Notes: generated from the sequence alone by a model not told the origin. 64,000 nt of DNA from Nematocida ironsii (GCA_001642415.1 LTDK01000144.1:38118-102117); one strand, 5' to 3'. Positions 35,623-45,611 are shown, counted from the first letter of the stretch. Numbers and translations are program-made.

Positions 35623-36999
35623 ATGAGTGTAGAAAGAGCAAAATTATTTACATCCTTAGCAAGCCAGTCATTCTTCAATGAAAATGAAATAGAAGCTATA
35701 TATGAAGAAGTAATGATGACTGAAAAGAAGAAAGTAATAAAGGAAGCACATATTTATACAAAGAAGGGGTTCACAGCTATAAATACCCAGGGAATCTATC
35801 ATAATTACTTAGATTTCGCAGTAATGGAAGTAGAAAGACTCTTAAAAGCCGGGCATATTGAAGAAATAGCTGAAGTAGTAAGTGAATGGCAAATGCCTGT
35901 TGTAATGGTAGAAAGACATCTGAACTCTCCTATGCTGACTCTTGACTTTAAAATGCTAAATAAAGCAGTAAAGCAGAGTTTATATCCCATTCCTAATCCA
36001 GCTGAATTCTTCTCGACACATACTAGCATAAAATACTTTTCTACATTCTCTATTAAAGGAGGATTTTCAAATATTCCACTGCATGAATCTTCACGAGTAA
36101 AGAGTACATTTAAGGTACAAGGCAGAAAGTTTGTGTTTAAGGTTCTTCCAATTGGATACATTAATTCACATGTAATCTTTCAAGAGAGAATGGACAGTAT
36201 TCTTGATGGATACGCAATGAATACTTGCTTGTCTTACTATGAAAACATTGTTGTATTCTCAAATACTATTGAGGACCATAAAAAGGATGTATCTGATGTT
36301 CTGTGTAGAATAAAGCAATATGGGCTGGATATAATATGGGAGGATGCACTTCTGGCCAGGAAAGAGATTGATTTAAATCAAATATATATCTCTGGATGTG
36401 ATGGGTTTATTACACCAGATAAAGCTAGTGTGCAGAAGGTACTTTCTTATAAAATCCCGAGCAGCCCACTGGATTTAATGCAATTTATATCCTGTGTGCA
36501 TGTCAACCGTAGATTTATTTGTAATGTTGCGGAAATACTCAAGCCATTATATGTTTTGTCACACGTTAAAGAGTGTAGATATCAATGGTGTAATTCACAT
36601 GAAAATGCATTTAAAAATATAAGAGAGAATGTAACAAAACTCAACAATATTTATTTTCCCAATTTTACTGACCCATTCACTGTACAAGTCACTGTAAATA
36701 TGCACAGTATTAGTGCAAAACTCACACAAAAATATAAAATAATTGAATATGCATCACAGACATTGAAGATGCCACACAGAAGTTATGATTGCAACGAGAA
36801 ATCGCTACATGCTATTGTATTTGCCCTTAACAGATGGCAGCAGTATTTAGAATCAAATAGCTTTTGCCTAATTTCAGACTACCCACACATGGAAAAGTAT
36901 CGAAATTCTGCAAAGTGTGGGCATAGTAATGTATTTGGAATTACTCATTGGTTTTATTCAATTTTAGACAAGTATACATTTACTCATTCCCTCTGCTAG
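35623..36999 (+). CDS. Ty3/gypsy RT-RNase H-derived protein, catalytically dead, probably domesticated
   Basis: 458 residues from the first ATG (35623). It is collinear with Ty3/gypsy reverse transcriptase plus RNase H, including the fingers: 'EVERLLKAGHIEEIAEVVSE' matches 'EIEELLEKGIIRPS.S', 'LTLDFKMLNKAVKQSLYPIP' matches 'CVDYRALNK.T..D.YPLP'. The first catalytic Asp is Ser143 ('FSTFSIKGGF' for 'FSKLDLKSGY'), and YxDD is Y205-Y-E-N208. The RNase H Asp in 'TDAS' is Thr357 ('VQVTVNMHSI'), while the Glu ('NEKSLHAIVFAL') and the later Asp ('ISDYPHMEKY') remain. No protease, integrase or LTR is attached. An intact frame with every RT metal ligand lost points to retention for a non-enzymatic role. 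It is more complete than the copy at 23356-24537 and clearly different from it in sequence. Confidence 0.88.
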   Translation: MSVERAKLFTSLASQSFFNENEIEAIYEEVMMTEKKKVIKEAHIYTKKGFTAINTQGIYHNYLDFAVMEVERLLKAGHIEEIAEVVSEWQMPVVMVERHLNSPMLTLDFKMLNKAVKQSLYPIPNPAEFFSTHTSIKYFSTFSIKGGFSNIPLHESSRVKSTFKVQGRKFVFKVLPIGYINSHVIFQERMDSILDGYAMNTCLSYYENIVVFSNTIEDHKKDVSDVLCRIKQYGLDIIWEDALLARKEIDLNQIYISGCDGFITPDKASVQKVLSYKIPSSPLDLMQFISCVHVNRRFICNVAEILKPLYVLSHVKECRYQWCNSHENAFKNIRENVTKLNNIYFPNFTDPFTVQVTVNMHSISAKLTQKYKIIEYASQTLKMPHRSYDCNEKSLHAIVFALNRWQQYLESNSFCLISDYPHMEKYRNSAKCGHSNVFGITHWFYSILDKYTFTHSLC

Positions 37000-37571
37000 G
37001 AATGTTCTGTTTAAAAAGCCATATTTAAATAAATACGCCAAAAGTTCAATCTACTGAAAAGAATTTTCATATTCTAAATACTGCTCCAAGCACAGAAAGA
37101 CAAAATTACCAAAAATAGAAAGTGCACATTAGTTGATGAAGATTTGTTAGAGTATACATTTGATTTATTTACTTGTTATTATTAGTATATTGGCAATAAC
37201 AGAGCTGGTGGTGAGAATAAATACTCTCAAATTAAAATAATCCGTAAATTCTTTTTAACTAGTATAATATACTACTATGCAGTATATGCATAGTCGAACT
37301 GTATATTTACTGTGGTGGCATGGATAGTATATTTGTTATAGTATCTTGGATATAACACAGAGGAATGGCTTCTAGTGGGTTTTGCGCATTTGGGATATGC
37401 CTAGTAGAATATGTCCAGGCATTTCCTTGTATTATGCTTAAAGTTTAATTTAATCCAATCCAAAAGCATGATAATTAAAAAGCCCTTAGGCTAAGACCAG
37501 GTTTAAATTAACATTAATTCTAGTGCAAACCAACTAGGCTAACACTTTCTTAAAATATCCAGAAGCACTGC
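37000..37571. other. Intergenic region
   Basis: 572 bp without a recognisable gene, integrase or LTR remnant downstream of the RT-derived gene. A GGCTAAGACC (37490 area) / GGCTAACAC pair is a weak local repeat. Confidence 0.4.
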
Positions 37572-39218
37572 ATGCCACACATACAGAACAAATCCGAAAC
37601 AGCCCAAAATAATTCTGAAACATATCTTAGATACTTTTTGTATCAAATTGGAAAATTATTTCAATTTGTTATTCTATGCAACTATTGGCAAAGCATAAAT
37701 ATTCTTTATTATGATAAACACAAAATGACAACACAGGAGACAGACCACAAAGAAGATGAAAACTCATCAAGAATTATGAACAATATCAAAAAGTGTTATA
37801 AAAAAGTAAAGACAGTGACAGGAGTCGTTGGTGGACACGTAATAAGCATTTTCAAAGGAGGAGAAGGGAGTTCTCTGAGAAATGTTTTTATGTGTACAAG
37901 TGTTCAGGTTAAAAATGAACAATCTTCTGGCAATGAAGATTCAAATACAGAATCAGATCAGGCCACAGGGTTACATAAGACACAAAAGGACCTGAACAAT
38001 ACAGAGACTTCAAAGGGATCTTCTGCCTTCACAAGTATAGGGGGGGATGCCGACAAAGATGAAAATCTCTGCATTGCCAAAAACCTGAATACCAAAAATC
38101 AGATAGAATCTAAGGAGGAAATCGAACACAAAAAAACTTTAGACTATGCCACACTGCTTGTGTATAACAAAATCAAGACAGACAAGGAAAAGCAGGAAAT
38201 ACTTTCTCTTGCCAAGCGTTTTATAACAAATATCATTGGAGTAATTAAGCACACATCATCTATGAAGGACATTTCATACACTTCAATTATTCTTTTATTC
38301 TATCTAAAAAAACATAAATATACTCTATCTACAAAGGCAGCAGAGTATGAGGTTGAGTTCCACAGAAAGCTGACAGAAATCTCTGGAGACTCTATAAACT
38401 TGACCAGCGAGATTGCGCAGTGTTTTATTTCAATGGGACTTAACCCAACTTCCTTGATAAACACCGCTGCACTAATGGACTGTGACTTTAAGAAGATGTA
38501 TACCCAGCTGCACAATGAAACCAGTGCTATGGTTTTACGTGCCGACAAGGGGTGCTTAACCACAAAGCGCAGTATTGTTCTCTTATATGGTGTTTTAAGG
38601 GAAATACAAGCCATAACAAACAATCTTTTGGCCGGCCTACTGCAGGGAATTTGTTTTAAAAAGGAGGAAAACAGCAAAATGGAAAATGTGCTGTCTTTCC
38701 CAAACAAAGAATACGTAAAAGAAACTTCCCACTTTGCACAGAGTATTCATCTAATGTCTAGCACTGCACAGTGCAACAAGACAGATGATTCTGCAAAAAG
38801 TAGCAAAAAGGTTTCCTTGGTAGAAAAGAAAGACAATTGTGCCAATGAGCTAAAGGATAAAAGCCGTGCAGATTCTAAAGTAGAATTAGCCCAATCTAAA
38901 ATAGAAACAGCACACCCAAGAAAACCAATTAGCTCTGAGACAGTCCCAGATGCATCAGATAAGAGGATTCTTTCCCCGAGCGAGCTCAACATGAATCTGA
39001 TTAATGAGCTAAAGAACAGTGCCCTATACAAAAAACAGAAGGATATATACATACAAGCAAATGACTTCTCGTCTATTCCTCTGGAAAAAAACAGTGTACT
39101 AGTCACAGAGCCACCGGTAAACCATACAGTCATGGCACATATTCACACACAGCATACAAACACATTTAATCTGTACAAATACTCCCATGTGAACTCTAAA
39201 AACACAGATCAATGCTAA
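37572..39218 (+). CDS. 548-residue protein of unknown function with a helical core
   Basis: The first ATG (37572) gives 548 residues; Met52 (37725, MTTQETDHKEDEN) may be the real start because the upstream part has a different, hydrophobic composition. After a Ser/Glu/Lys-rich region (~90-200) comes a compact helical domain (~205-360) including 'ISYTSIILLFYLKKHKYTLS' and 'LNLTSEIAQ'-like helices. Its spacing is faintly reminiscent of a cyclin box, but no diagnostic residue supports that. The C-terminal ~170 residues are disordered, Lys/Ser-rich, with many 'SK.E.A' stretches. No signal peptide is clear. Codon use is less AT-skewed than its neighbours. Unknown. Confidence 0.6.
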   Translation: MPHIQNKSETAQNNSETYLRYFLYQIGKLFQFVILCNYWQSINILYYDKHKMTTQETDHKEDENSSRIMNNIKKCYKKVKTVTGVVGGHVISIFKGGEGSSLRNVFMCTSVQVKNEQSSGNEDSNTESDQATGLHKTQKDLNNTETSKGSSAFTSIGGDADKDENLCIAKNLNTKNQIESKEEIEHKKTLDYATLLVYNKIKTDKEKQEILSLAKRFITNIIGVIKHTSSMKDISYTSIILLFYLKKHKYTLSTKAAEYEVEFHRKLTEISGDSINLTSEIAQCFISMGLNPTSLINTAALMDCDFKKMYTQLHNETSAMVLRADKGCLTTKRSIVLLYGVLREIQAITNNLLAGLLQGICFKKEENSKMENVLSFPNKEYVKETSHFAQSIHLMSSTAQCNKTDDSAKSSKKVSLVEKKDNCANELKDKSRADSKVELAQSKIETAHPRKPISSETVPDASDKRILSPSELNMNLINELKNSALYKKQKDIYIQANDFSSIPLEKNSVLVTEPPVNHTVMAHIHTQHTNTFNLYKYSHVNSKNTDQC

Positions 39219-39493
39219 TTACTGCGAGGAATAAACAGTTTCTTACTTACTTAATCTATTGAACACATCAGTGTTACTGTATTTATGTGATATTCTAAAC
39301 CATTCTGTATATAACCCGAAATAGCCGAAAAAAGCTGTGTTAGTTCTCTATTCCAGGAGGATTGAAGATATTATTGTTAACAGCAAATAGCTTATATTCA
39401 ATATAATTGCCCCCTCTATATGTACCAATTATTAAAGTGCAAATATTTATTGGTATAAAAACTCCGAAAAATTAAAACTTTTTCCAGTAGAAA
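39219..39493. promoter_or_regulatory. Intergenic promoter region with CCCGAAAT motif and TATA box
   Basis: TAACCCGAAAT at 39312-39322, and TATAAAAA at 39454-39461, 33 nt before the ATG at 39494. It is the cleanest example in the window of the two elements together. Confidence 0.5.
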
Positions 39494-40648
39494 ATGCAAC
39501 AATCAGAGAAAAGCGTAATCACTAAACTACACGCAAAAATAGCACCATTTACAGAACTTGATGCAATTAAATTTATATCTTACAAAACTCAGAAAAATGT
39601 ATACTCAAAGGAAGAAAAGGAAGAAAAAGTCTTAAGTATAATTGTTAGTATGCTTGAAGCTATGTATAAAAACAATCCAGAAAACATTCAAAACAAGCAG
39701 TTTACTAGCTTAATAGCGGCACCTATTTTTAAAAGTATTCTATTAAGAAACAATAAAGAATCACTTATAAAAGTAATGGATCTGCTAATAAGTATGCCAG
39801 AAGTAGAAAACCCACCAAAAACACAATCTAATGATAATCCAATTACATATTCTTCTCTAAGAAAAGCATGGGGTCAAAACTTTTCTAATCAAGTTAATGA
39901 CGTATTAAAAGATGAGAAAACCGAGTTATTAAATATTTTAAGCAGCTTTGTTATAAATTTAAATCAACAAGAAAGCTATACTGAGGCAGAATATGAAAAA
40001 TATTTTGAAAGTGTTACACAGATTAAAAAAATAATTGATTATACACCAACCAATAATAACATTATGAGCATATTTAATCAAAAAGAGCTTGTAGAGGTTT
40101 TCCCAGAACTGTCAGAAAAAAATGAACAGGTAAATATGTCAGTTGAAGAGAGAAAAGAGCATAGAAAAATGAAGCTCAATGAACTTAAGTCCAAAATTGA
40201 TGCAAATGGATTTTTTAATGTGGTGCTAAATCAGAAGATATTTTCACAGGTTTTAGTTAATACATTAGCAAAAAATCCACAGATTGAGTTAGGAATGCGC
40301 CACACAGAAAATGCTATAGACAGAGCCAAATATTTTCTAAAACATATAAATCGGGTTGTTTCTGGGGGAGAAACTGATAAATCCATAGATGAATACGTGG
40401 AAAGTAAGTTTGTCTACGAAGACAATGAAGAAATTGTCAAAGGTCCTTATATACTAAGGCCTATTTGGTATGGTAAAAAAATGCTTCAGTCATTAACTGA
40501 AAAGGTAAACACAAGTTTCTCATATGGAATAAGCAATTTAGATAAGGTTTTAATTTTAGTTTTACTAATAGTTGGTGGATTCTTTTGGATACATATATTT
40601 AATAAGTTTTTTAAATTATTAGCTAAACATGCTGATATAAGACAATAA
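39494..40648 (+). CDS. Tail-anchored helical protein, unknown function
   Basis: 384 residues. There is no signal peptide. The body is helical and Lys/Glu-rich with a charged segment (VEERKEHRKMKLNELKSKID, ~218-238). One hydrophobic segment near the C-terminus (LDKVLILVLLIVGGFFWIHI, ~350-370) and a short tail make it a likely tail-anchored protein with its body in the cytosol. It has the same architecture as the 448-residue product of 53106-54452, but I see no convincing sequence match between them. No family recognised. Confidence 0.65.
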   Translation: MQQSEKSVITKLHAKIAPFTELDAIKFISYKTQKNVYSKEEKEEKVLSIIVSMLEAMYKNNPENIQNKQFTSLIAAPIFKSILLRNNKESLIKVMDLLISMPEVENPPKTQSNDNPITYSSLRKAWGQNFSNQVNDVLKDEKTELLNILSSFVINLNQQESYTEAEYEKYFESVTQIKKIIDYTPTNNNIMSIFNQKELVEVFPELSEKNEQVNMSVEERKEHRKMKLNELKSKIDANGFFNVVLNQKIFSQVLVNTLAKNPQIELGMRHTENAIDRAKYFLKHINRVVSGGETDKSIDEYVESKFVYEDNEEIVKGPYILRPIWYGKKMLQSLTEKVNTSFSYGISNLDKVLILVLLIVGGFFWIHIFNKFFKLLAKHADIRQ

Positions 40649-40960
40649 AATCCATATATAATTAGATAATAAATTCGATTTAGATGATCAAATTTCGGAT
40701 TGTATTCCCAAATACTTTGTCTTATTGTTACATATACACTGACTATAAAATAAATATTCTTGAATACTCTTTTATATTGTATAGAAGGCAATGAAATATA
40801 ATTCTATCTGAATTTTATATATAATAATTATTATGCTTTTCCTTTCTAGAGTGCATTAATAAAAATAATAATAGTAAGTAAAAATAGAAAAGAAATATTT
40901 AAGTGGTATTTATCACAGTAATGTACAGTAGCATGCCCTGCAGTAAGAAAGTACCAGAAA
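40649..40960. other. Convergent intergenic region
   Basis: 312 bp between stop codons; AT-rich, nothing recognised. Confidence 0.5.
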
Positions 40961-41878
40961 TCACTCTGATACATTCTTCCATAAATTCTCAGTTAATTGG
41001 AGTTCCTTGAAAGATTTTAACGCATCAGATGCACTTATCCTTCTACTTGGATCGTATGCAATCATTTTTCTGAGTATTCTGAAACAATCAGAAAGATCAC
41101 TTCTTCCTGTGCTATAGATAACCTGGGAAAGGCCGTCCTTTAATACAAGATTTTCAATATGCTTCAAGCAATCCTCAGCAGTATCCCCTGGAAATAGGGC
41201 CTCCTGCACAACCATTTCAAATAAAACGCAGCCTGCAGACCATACATCTATACCCATGCCATACTTCTGCTTCAAGTGGATCTCGGGCGCTCTATAATAC
41301 CGAGAACATATATAGAGAATGTTATTTGGACAGTTAATTATATTTTTAGCACTTCCAAGGTCGCACACTTTCAATAGTGCCTTCTCTGTGTCTATTAATA
41401 TATTTGATGGCTTTATGTCTCTGTGTGCTATGCCACAAGCGTGCATATAAGAAAGAGCTTCCAGAAGCATTATCGAATAGTTTATAAACTCGTCTTTGCT
41501 AAAAACATACCGCTCCTGTATTTTCGAAAAAAGGTCACTTCTTACATACTCCATTACTAAATTTAGAAAGACACCATTTTCATTTCTTTCCCCATAGAAG
41601 TACCAGATAAGCCGTACTATGTTTGGATGGGATAAGGACTGGTGCATCTCTAGCTCTCTATTCATGTGCGTTTTCTTCTCAAATACACACTTCAAGGCAT
41701 AGCATAAAGAATCGTCAACTACTATTCTGTAAACCATGCCAAAGGTGCCTATCCCTATTTTTTGCAACGCATAATATTTTATTGGTGTCTGCTGGCCGGT
41801 TACTGCGCATATCATCTGTTCTTCCAGGCACTTTCTCTCTCCTTCGTTTATCTTTTCCAGCATATATCTAGAATACAT
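40961..41878 (-). CDS. GSK3-family protein kinase (shaggy type)
   Basis: 305 residues, essentially a bare kinase domain. Glycine loop 'IGIGTFGMVY'; Lys63 in 'YALKCVF'; 'NRELEMHQSLSHPNIVRLIW' matches GSK3 'NREL.IMR.L.H.NIV.L'; 'HRDIKPSN' with Asp154; 'VCDLGSAK' (Asp173), where GSK3 normally has DFGSAK; and 'YICSRYYRAPE' with Tyr189 at the position autophosphorylated in GSK3. 'IDVWSAGCVLFEMV' and 'FPGDTAEDCLKHI' complete the GSK3 signature. GSK3 acts on primed substrates in signalling and transcription control. The DLG variant is unusual for this family but tolerated in other kinases. Met6 (41863) is an alternative start. It is divergent from the actinin-type gene, with 62 bp between the ATGs. 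Confidence 0.9.
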   Translation of the reverse strand: MYSRYMLEKINEGERKCLEEQMICAVTGQQTPIKYYALQKIGIGTFGMVYRIVVDDSLCYALKCVFEKKTHMNRELEMHQSLSHPNIVRLIWYFYGERNENGVFLNLVMEYVRSDLFSKIQERYVFSKDEFINYSIMLLEALSYMHACGIAHRDIKPSNILIDTEKALLKVCDLGSAKNIINCPNNILYICSRYYRAPEIHLKQKYGMGIDVWSAGCVLFEMVVQEALFPGDTAEDCLKHIENLVLKDGLSQVIYSTGRSDLSDCFRILRKMIAYDPSRRISASDALKSFKELQLTENLWKNVSE

Positions 41879-41940
41879 TTAGATACAAATAATTGGCAAA
41901 CATTCCCCTGTTTATTTTTTAAAATAGATTGGCCCCTAGC

Positions 41941-43482
41941 ATGCAAAGGGAAGAGACTTGGGAGACCGTGCAAACAAAAACATTTGTAAATTGGATAAAT
42001 TCCAAACTGGAAAAGGGTGAAGCACGATACAAAGAAGAATCTGCTGCTGCACCATTTTCATTTAAACGAGTAATCGATCTTAAAAGAGATCTTCAAGACG
42101 GAATAGTTCTGCACTCTTTATTATATTCAGCAACAGGATCAATATTAAGATTTAATGCCAAGCCTGTTTTGGTCGTGCACAAAAGAGAAAACATTGAGAG
42201 AATCATTGAGTATTTGAAACAGAATGGAGTAGAGATGATAAACATTGGTGCTGCTGATATTCAGGAGGGGAGCATAAAGCTCACTCTTGCTTTAATTTGG
42301 AGGTTCATTATGGCATTCTCTCTTCGGGAAATACGAGAAAATGGAGAAAGTATACATGAAAGAATTCTTAAGTGGTGCCAAAGAAAAACAGCAAACTACG
42401 GGGTAAGTATAAAAGACTTTGGAAGCAGCTGGGTGGATGGAAAAGCCCTGTCTGCATTGGTGCACTCTGATGTTGGTGGATTTGTTTTTGATGACGGAGA
42501 GGCCAAAGACATTTCAGAAAGGGCTCTTGCCCTGGCTGAGGAGTATCTTGAGGTGCCTGCTCTGATTAGTGCTGACGATCTGGCCAAGGGAGTGTGTGAC
42601 GAGAAGTCTCTTCTAACATATTTAATAGAATATTATACGGCATCTATTAAGAACGGAGGAAAGATAAAGCGAAAGATTGCAGAAAGGGCCGCACAGCATG
42701 CAACAAAGGGAATTATGCATGCTGAAGAACAGCTAGGCGCACTGTGTGCGTTATTGCAGAATGAAATTCCTGAGCTGGAGAAGGCAAAGAAAGAATTAGA
42801 CATGAGGTATACCAATGTAAGAATGGCTGAGCAGAATGCAATCCGCACCGCTGTGGCATATATTATACAGTACGACATACTGAATAGAATTAAGCAGCCA
42901 TACACGCCCACGGTAATATCTCTTCCTGGTTTCTTTACTATCATTCCTATAGTGGGGGTCTCTGACTGTCTCTCTATTAGGGAAACTCTTTCTGGATGGA
43001 ATGTTTCTGAGGGGAAAGAAGAGAATAATGAGCTGCAGCTTTTCTTTGATAAAATATTTGATCAAATAATAGAAATGTCTAAATGTGTAACTTTCCTTGG
43101 CACAGTTGAACTGCTTAAGATGATTGCTGTGCAGATTGAAGAGAAGATTTCTCCAAAGAGCAAACTTTCTCTTGATGCTTTCTCATTTTCTTCCATTGAA
43201 ACTAGCCGTGTTATAAGAGAAAGACTTGAATGGGTACTATTTGAGGTAAGAGATGGGATAAGGCGATTTAATGAAGCATTTTCTGAAGAGATTTCTCGAG
43301 AAAAGGCTTACATATGCACTCCTTTATCAATTGAAATGCAGTCTATTTCCCTTCCATGCCCGCACAAAAATGAATGGGCGCTAATTGGTGGGCGTGATGC
43401 ATACGTCAGAATATTATCTGAGAGCATGCCGGCAGCAGGAGCAAAAGAGTTTACACCAATTGCACCAGAATCTGAAAAATAA
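41941..43482 (+). CDS. Alpha-actinin-type actin-binding protein (tandem calponin-homology domains)
   Basis: 513 residues from the first ATG (41941). Two CH domains: CH1 (~3-120) with 'ETWETVQTKTFVNWINSKL', 'DLQDGIVLHSLLYS' and 'IGAADIQEGSIKLTLALIWR'; CH2 (~125-240) with 'ILKWCQRKTANYGVSIKDFG', 'SWVDGKALSALVHS' and 'DEKSLLTYLIEYYTA'. The wording matches the alpha-actinin actin-binding domain closely ('LLLWCQRKTAPY..V.I..F..SW.DG..LCALIH'). The rest is helical and may form a reduced rod; no EF-hands are visible, and alpha-actinin is much longer (about 890). It would bind and perhaps cross-link actin. It is followed 25 bp later by the DENND6-like gene on the same strand. Confidence 0.88.
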   Translation: MQREETWETVQTKTFVNWINSKLEKGEARYKEESAAAPFSFKRVIDLKRDLQDGIVLHSLLYSATGSILRFNAKPVLVVHKRENIERIIEYLKQNGVEMINIGAADIQEGSIKLTLALIWRFIMAFSLREIRENGESIHERILKWCQRKTANYGVSIKDFGSSWVDGKALSALVHSDVGGFVFDDGEAKDISERALALAEEYLEVPALISADDLAKGVCDEKSLLTYLIEYYTASIKNGGKIKRKIAERAAQHATKGIMHAEEQLGALCALLQNEIPELEKAKKELDMRYTNVRMAEQNAIRTAVAYIIQYDILNRIKQPYTPTVISLPGFFTIIPIVGVSDCLSIRETLSGWNVSEGKEENNELQLFFDKIFDQIIEMSKCVTFLGTVELLKMIAVQIEEKISPKSKLSLDAFSFSSIETSRVIRERLEWVLFEVRDGIRRFNEAFSEEISREKAYICTPLSIEMQSISLPCPHKNEWALIGGRDAYVRILSESMPAAGAKEFTPIAPESEK

Positions 43483-43507
43483 AGACCATTATTTTCTTTT
43501 GTTTGTT

Positions 43508-44515
43508 ATGGGCCATTCTGTGTGGTATTTAGAGAATAGAGACATGTGTAAAGTTATTCCCACTTATATTGTAAAGAAAGAAAAGCCAGCTGTTGTTGCA
43601 GAGTCTATAATAGAAGTTGATTTTGATCTAACCTCGGGCCCTTCCGTTCTTAATAAAGATGAAGAAATGACAGAGGATGAAGAAAGTGCTTTTGCTTTTT
43701 CATCTCTTCCGGACATTCGGTCAATGGAAATGGGCAAAGAGTCCTTCATATTCTATCTCTCAAATAAATCATACCACGTTTCTTTTATACAAGAAGCAGA
43801 CAAAAGTAAGCCAAGAGGATGCACTCAAAAAAGTATTGTAGTCCAATGCAATAAGTACACACCAGGCCTACCACTGGTTCTGTCTGATGCGCTCACTAGA
43901 GCAAGTGAATATACGCCAGAAAAAGTTCTGAATCTTCTTTGGAATACAGAACTTCCCACTCTAACAGAAACCATTCGGTTACTTCATAATCGCATTTCGC
44001 CCGAAATACAAAAGCTATTCGATCAGAACAAAAATACAATTATAGAAAACCTCATGCGATCAAAAGGATTTTTAGTTATAGCTAGAACCCCCACCGAATC
44101 ATCAGTAATTGTCTGCTACCTCTCTATGTTTGGAGGAGTTAAATACGGTGGTGACATCCTTCCATATCGGTCATCCTTTGTCCAAAATAAAATACCCAAC
44201 CACTCTATTGTTGGAGTGACTAATGAGTACCATTACAAGTCCAACCAGTTTGACAATGCAATAGATGCCATTAATGGTCGATATTATTATAAAGAGAAAA
44301 AGTGCAATGATAACTTAGAAAAACTATTTAAGGAATTAGAAGAGTACTTTTTAGAGTGCCCAGAAGGATTCCAGACAGAAAAGTGGTTACATCGCCTCTC
44401 TGACCTAGGTGCAAGCATAAAAGCAAGACGAGTGTTTAGAGAATTTTTTGGCAGCTCAGGATTTACAGAATGGTTGTTAGCCCATGGATACAAATCAATA
44501 CAGCCAAATAAATAG
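43508..44515 (+). CDS. DENND6/AVL9-like DENN-domain protein (short)
   Basis: 335 residues from ATG 43508, which lies after the preceding stop; upstream codons would overlap the actinin-type gene and lack an ATG. The text 'RGCTQKSIVVQC' is the uDENN signature ('RG.FQKS.V.LS'). 'LVIARTPTESSVIVCYLSMF' followed by 'VKYGGDILPYRSS' and 'SIVGVTNEYHYKS' matches DENND6 (FAM116) 'LV.APTPT.CSE.V..L.S...PLKY..DFRPY' and 'ILGVTNPFF' in order. DENN proteins activate Rab GTPases in vesicle traffic; DENND6 acts on recycling endosomes. The protein is about half the human length, with a shortened C-terminal part. An acidic loop (~46-60) is probably disordered. Confidence 0.78.
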   Translation: MGHSVWYLENRDMCKVIPTYIVKKEKPAVVAESIIEVDFDLTSGPSVLNKDEEMTEDEESAFAFSSLPDIRSMEMGKESFIFYLSNKSYHVSFIQEADKSKPRGCTQKSIVVQCNKYTPGLPLVLSDALTRASEYTPEKVLNLLWNTELPTLTETIRLLHNRISPEIQKLFDQNKNTIIENLMRSKGFLVIARTPTESSVIVCYLSMFGGVKYGGDILPYRSSFVQNKIPNHSIVGVTNEYHYKSNQFDNAIDAINGRYYYKEKKCNDNLEKLFKELEEYFLECPEGFQTEKWLHRLSDLGASIKARRVFREFFGSSGFTEWLLAHGYKSIQPNK

Positions 44516-45611
44516 TAATATAGTGCATATAAGCACACAAATGTGTATTTTAGTGCAACTTACATCTATATTTGAATAAAAAGTGTCTAATACTATACAT
44601 TAGTGTGAATTAGCAGCACATTGCTTAATACAGGCTGTATGCCTCTTCAGATTCCAAAACCTCTCTGAAGTTCAGTTGGACTAGATATATATAATAGTAA
44701 AGCAACTAAGAAACTATTCTAAAATATTTCAAACTATTTTTGCATAATTAACTGCTTCACCCCACCGAGAATACTTTATAATAAGCTTAGAATATTTTGT
44801 TAATTTTATTCTTGGCCATATATGGCTATGATTTCCAAATGAAACTATTTCTCAATGAACATTTATATGATTAATGGTTCTGCTCTATTTAAATACTGTA
44901 TAATGTATTGCTATCCATTTATTTAAAGAATTCATTATATCCCATCAATGCATGCAGTAGGCATTATTGTACTACATCATACTATTTATTCATGGTATTT
45001 TAATTTAGTACGTAAAAAGTGTCTTCTTTTAGTGTTGTAATGCTGTTTGTTTCCTGGAATAAGTCTCTTCCATGCTGGTACCTGCTTGTTTACTCTGTTT
45101 GCTCTGATTAGTCTTCTTTTTAAAAGTGCTCCTTTATTGGCTGTCATGTCTGGGGCTATAAAAATTAAAATAATTTGAACTTTTCAGTTATGTCTGGCAG
45201 TGGTAAAATATTGTATATTTCACAGCAATATGCAAGAAATAGAATATTATCGGATTGAAATACTGGATATTCACATGCCGTGGCATGAATTCTGAAAATT
45301 TGGTAGTTTGAGGCCGCTTTAAGAAATTAAATAATACTCTCTAGTTGTATGAACTTCTATATAAAGCTCTATTTACATCGCTATATTTGGGCATATTTAA
45401 AAATTAGTATACGCTTTACAGTAAATTATATGCAGCCATTTCGGTATATATGGGCAAGTAATACTCTGTTTTTGAAGTTAATAATAGTGGCAGATTATGA
45501 TAACTCTGTACATTTATATATGCATAATTTTCTGTTTATTTTTTATTCGCTGTGAATTATTTCTATAATAGATAAATATACCTCAAGATGTTTCTATGCT
45601 CTATATATTGA
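44516..45611. other. 1.1-kb intergenic region without a supported gene
   Basis: No gene that I can support. A promoter-like stretch (GGCTATAAAAATT, 45155-45170 area) precedes a short frame at 45189 (22 codons, MSGSGKILYISQ...), which ends at once. An open stretch at 45349-45555 lacks any recognisable protein feature. Confidence 0.45.

Noticed and set aside
37572..39218. A cyclin-box assignment for the helical core
   Set aside because: Helix spacing is only vaguely similar, and the conserved Arg/Lys/Glu contacts of cyclins were not found.
41929..41940. A TTG-started extension of the actinin-type protein
   Set aside because: Microsporidian nuclear genes use ATG, and the ATG at 41941 fits the alpha-actinin N-terminus.
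43385..43507. An N-terminal extension of the DENND6-like gene overlapping the actinin-type gene
   Set aside because: No ATG in an appropriate place before 43508, and the extra residues do not resemble DENN proteins.
45189..45257. A 22-codon frame starting MSGSGK behind a TATA-like sequence
   Set aside because: Too short, no histone or other match beyond the first residues, and introns are not expected in this genome.
45349..45555. A 68-codon ATG-started frame in the 1.1-kb gap
   Set aside because: No protein-like features, and such lengths are common by chance in AT-rich non-coding DNA.
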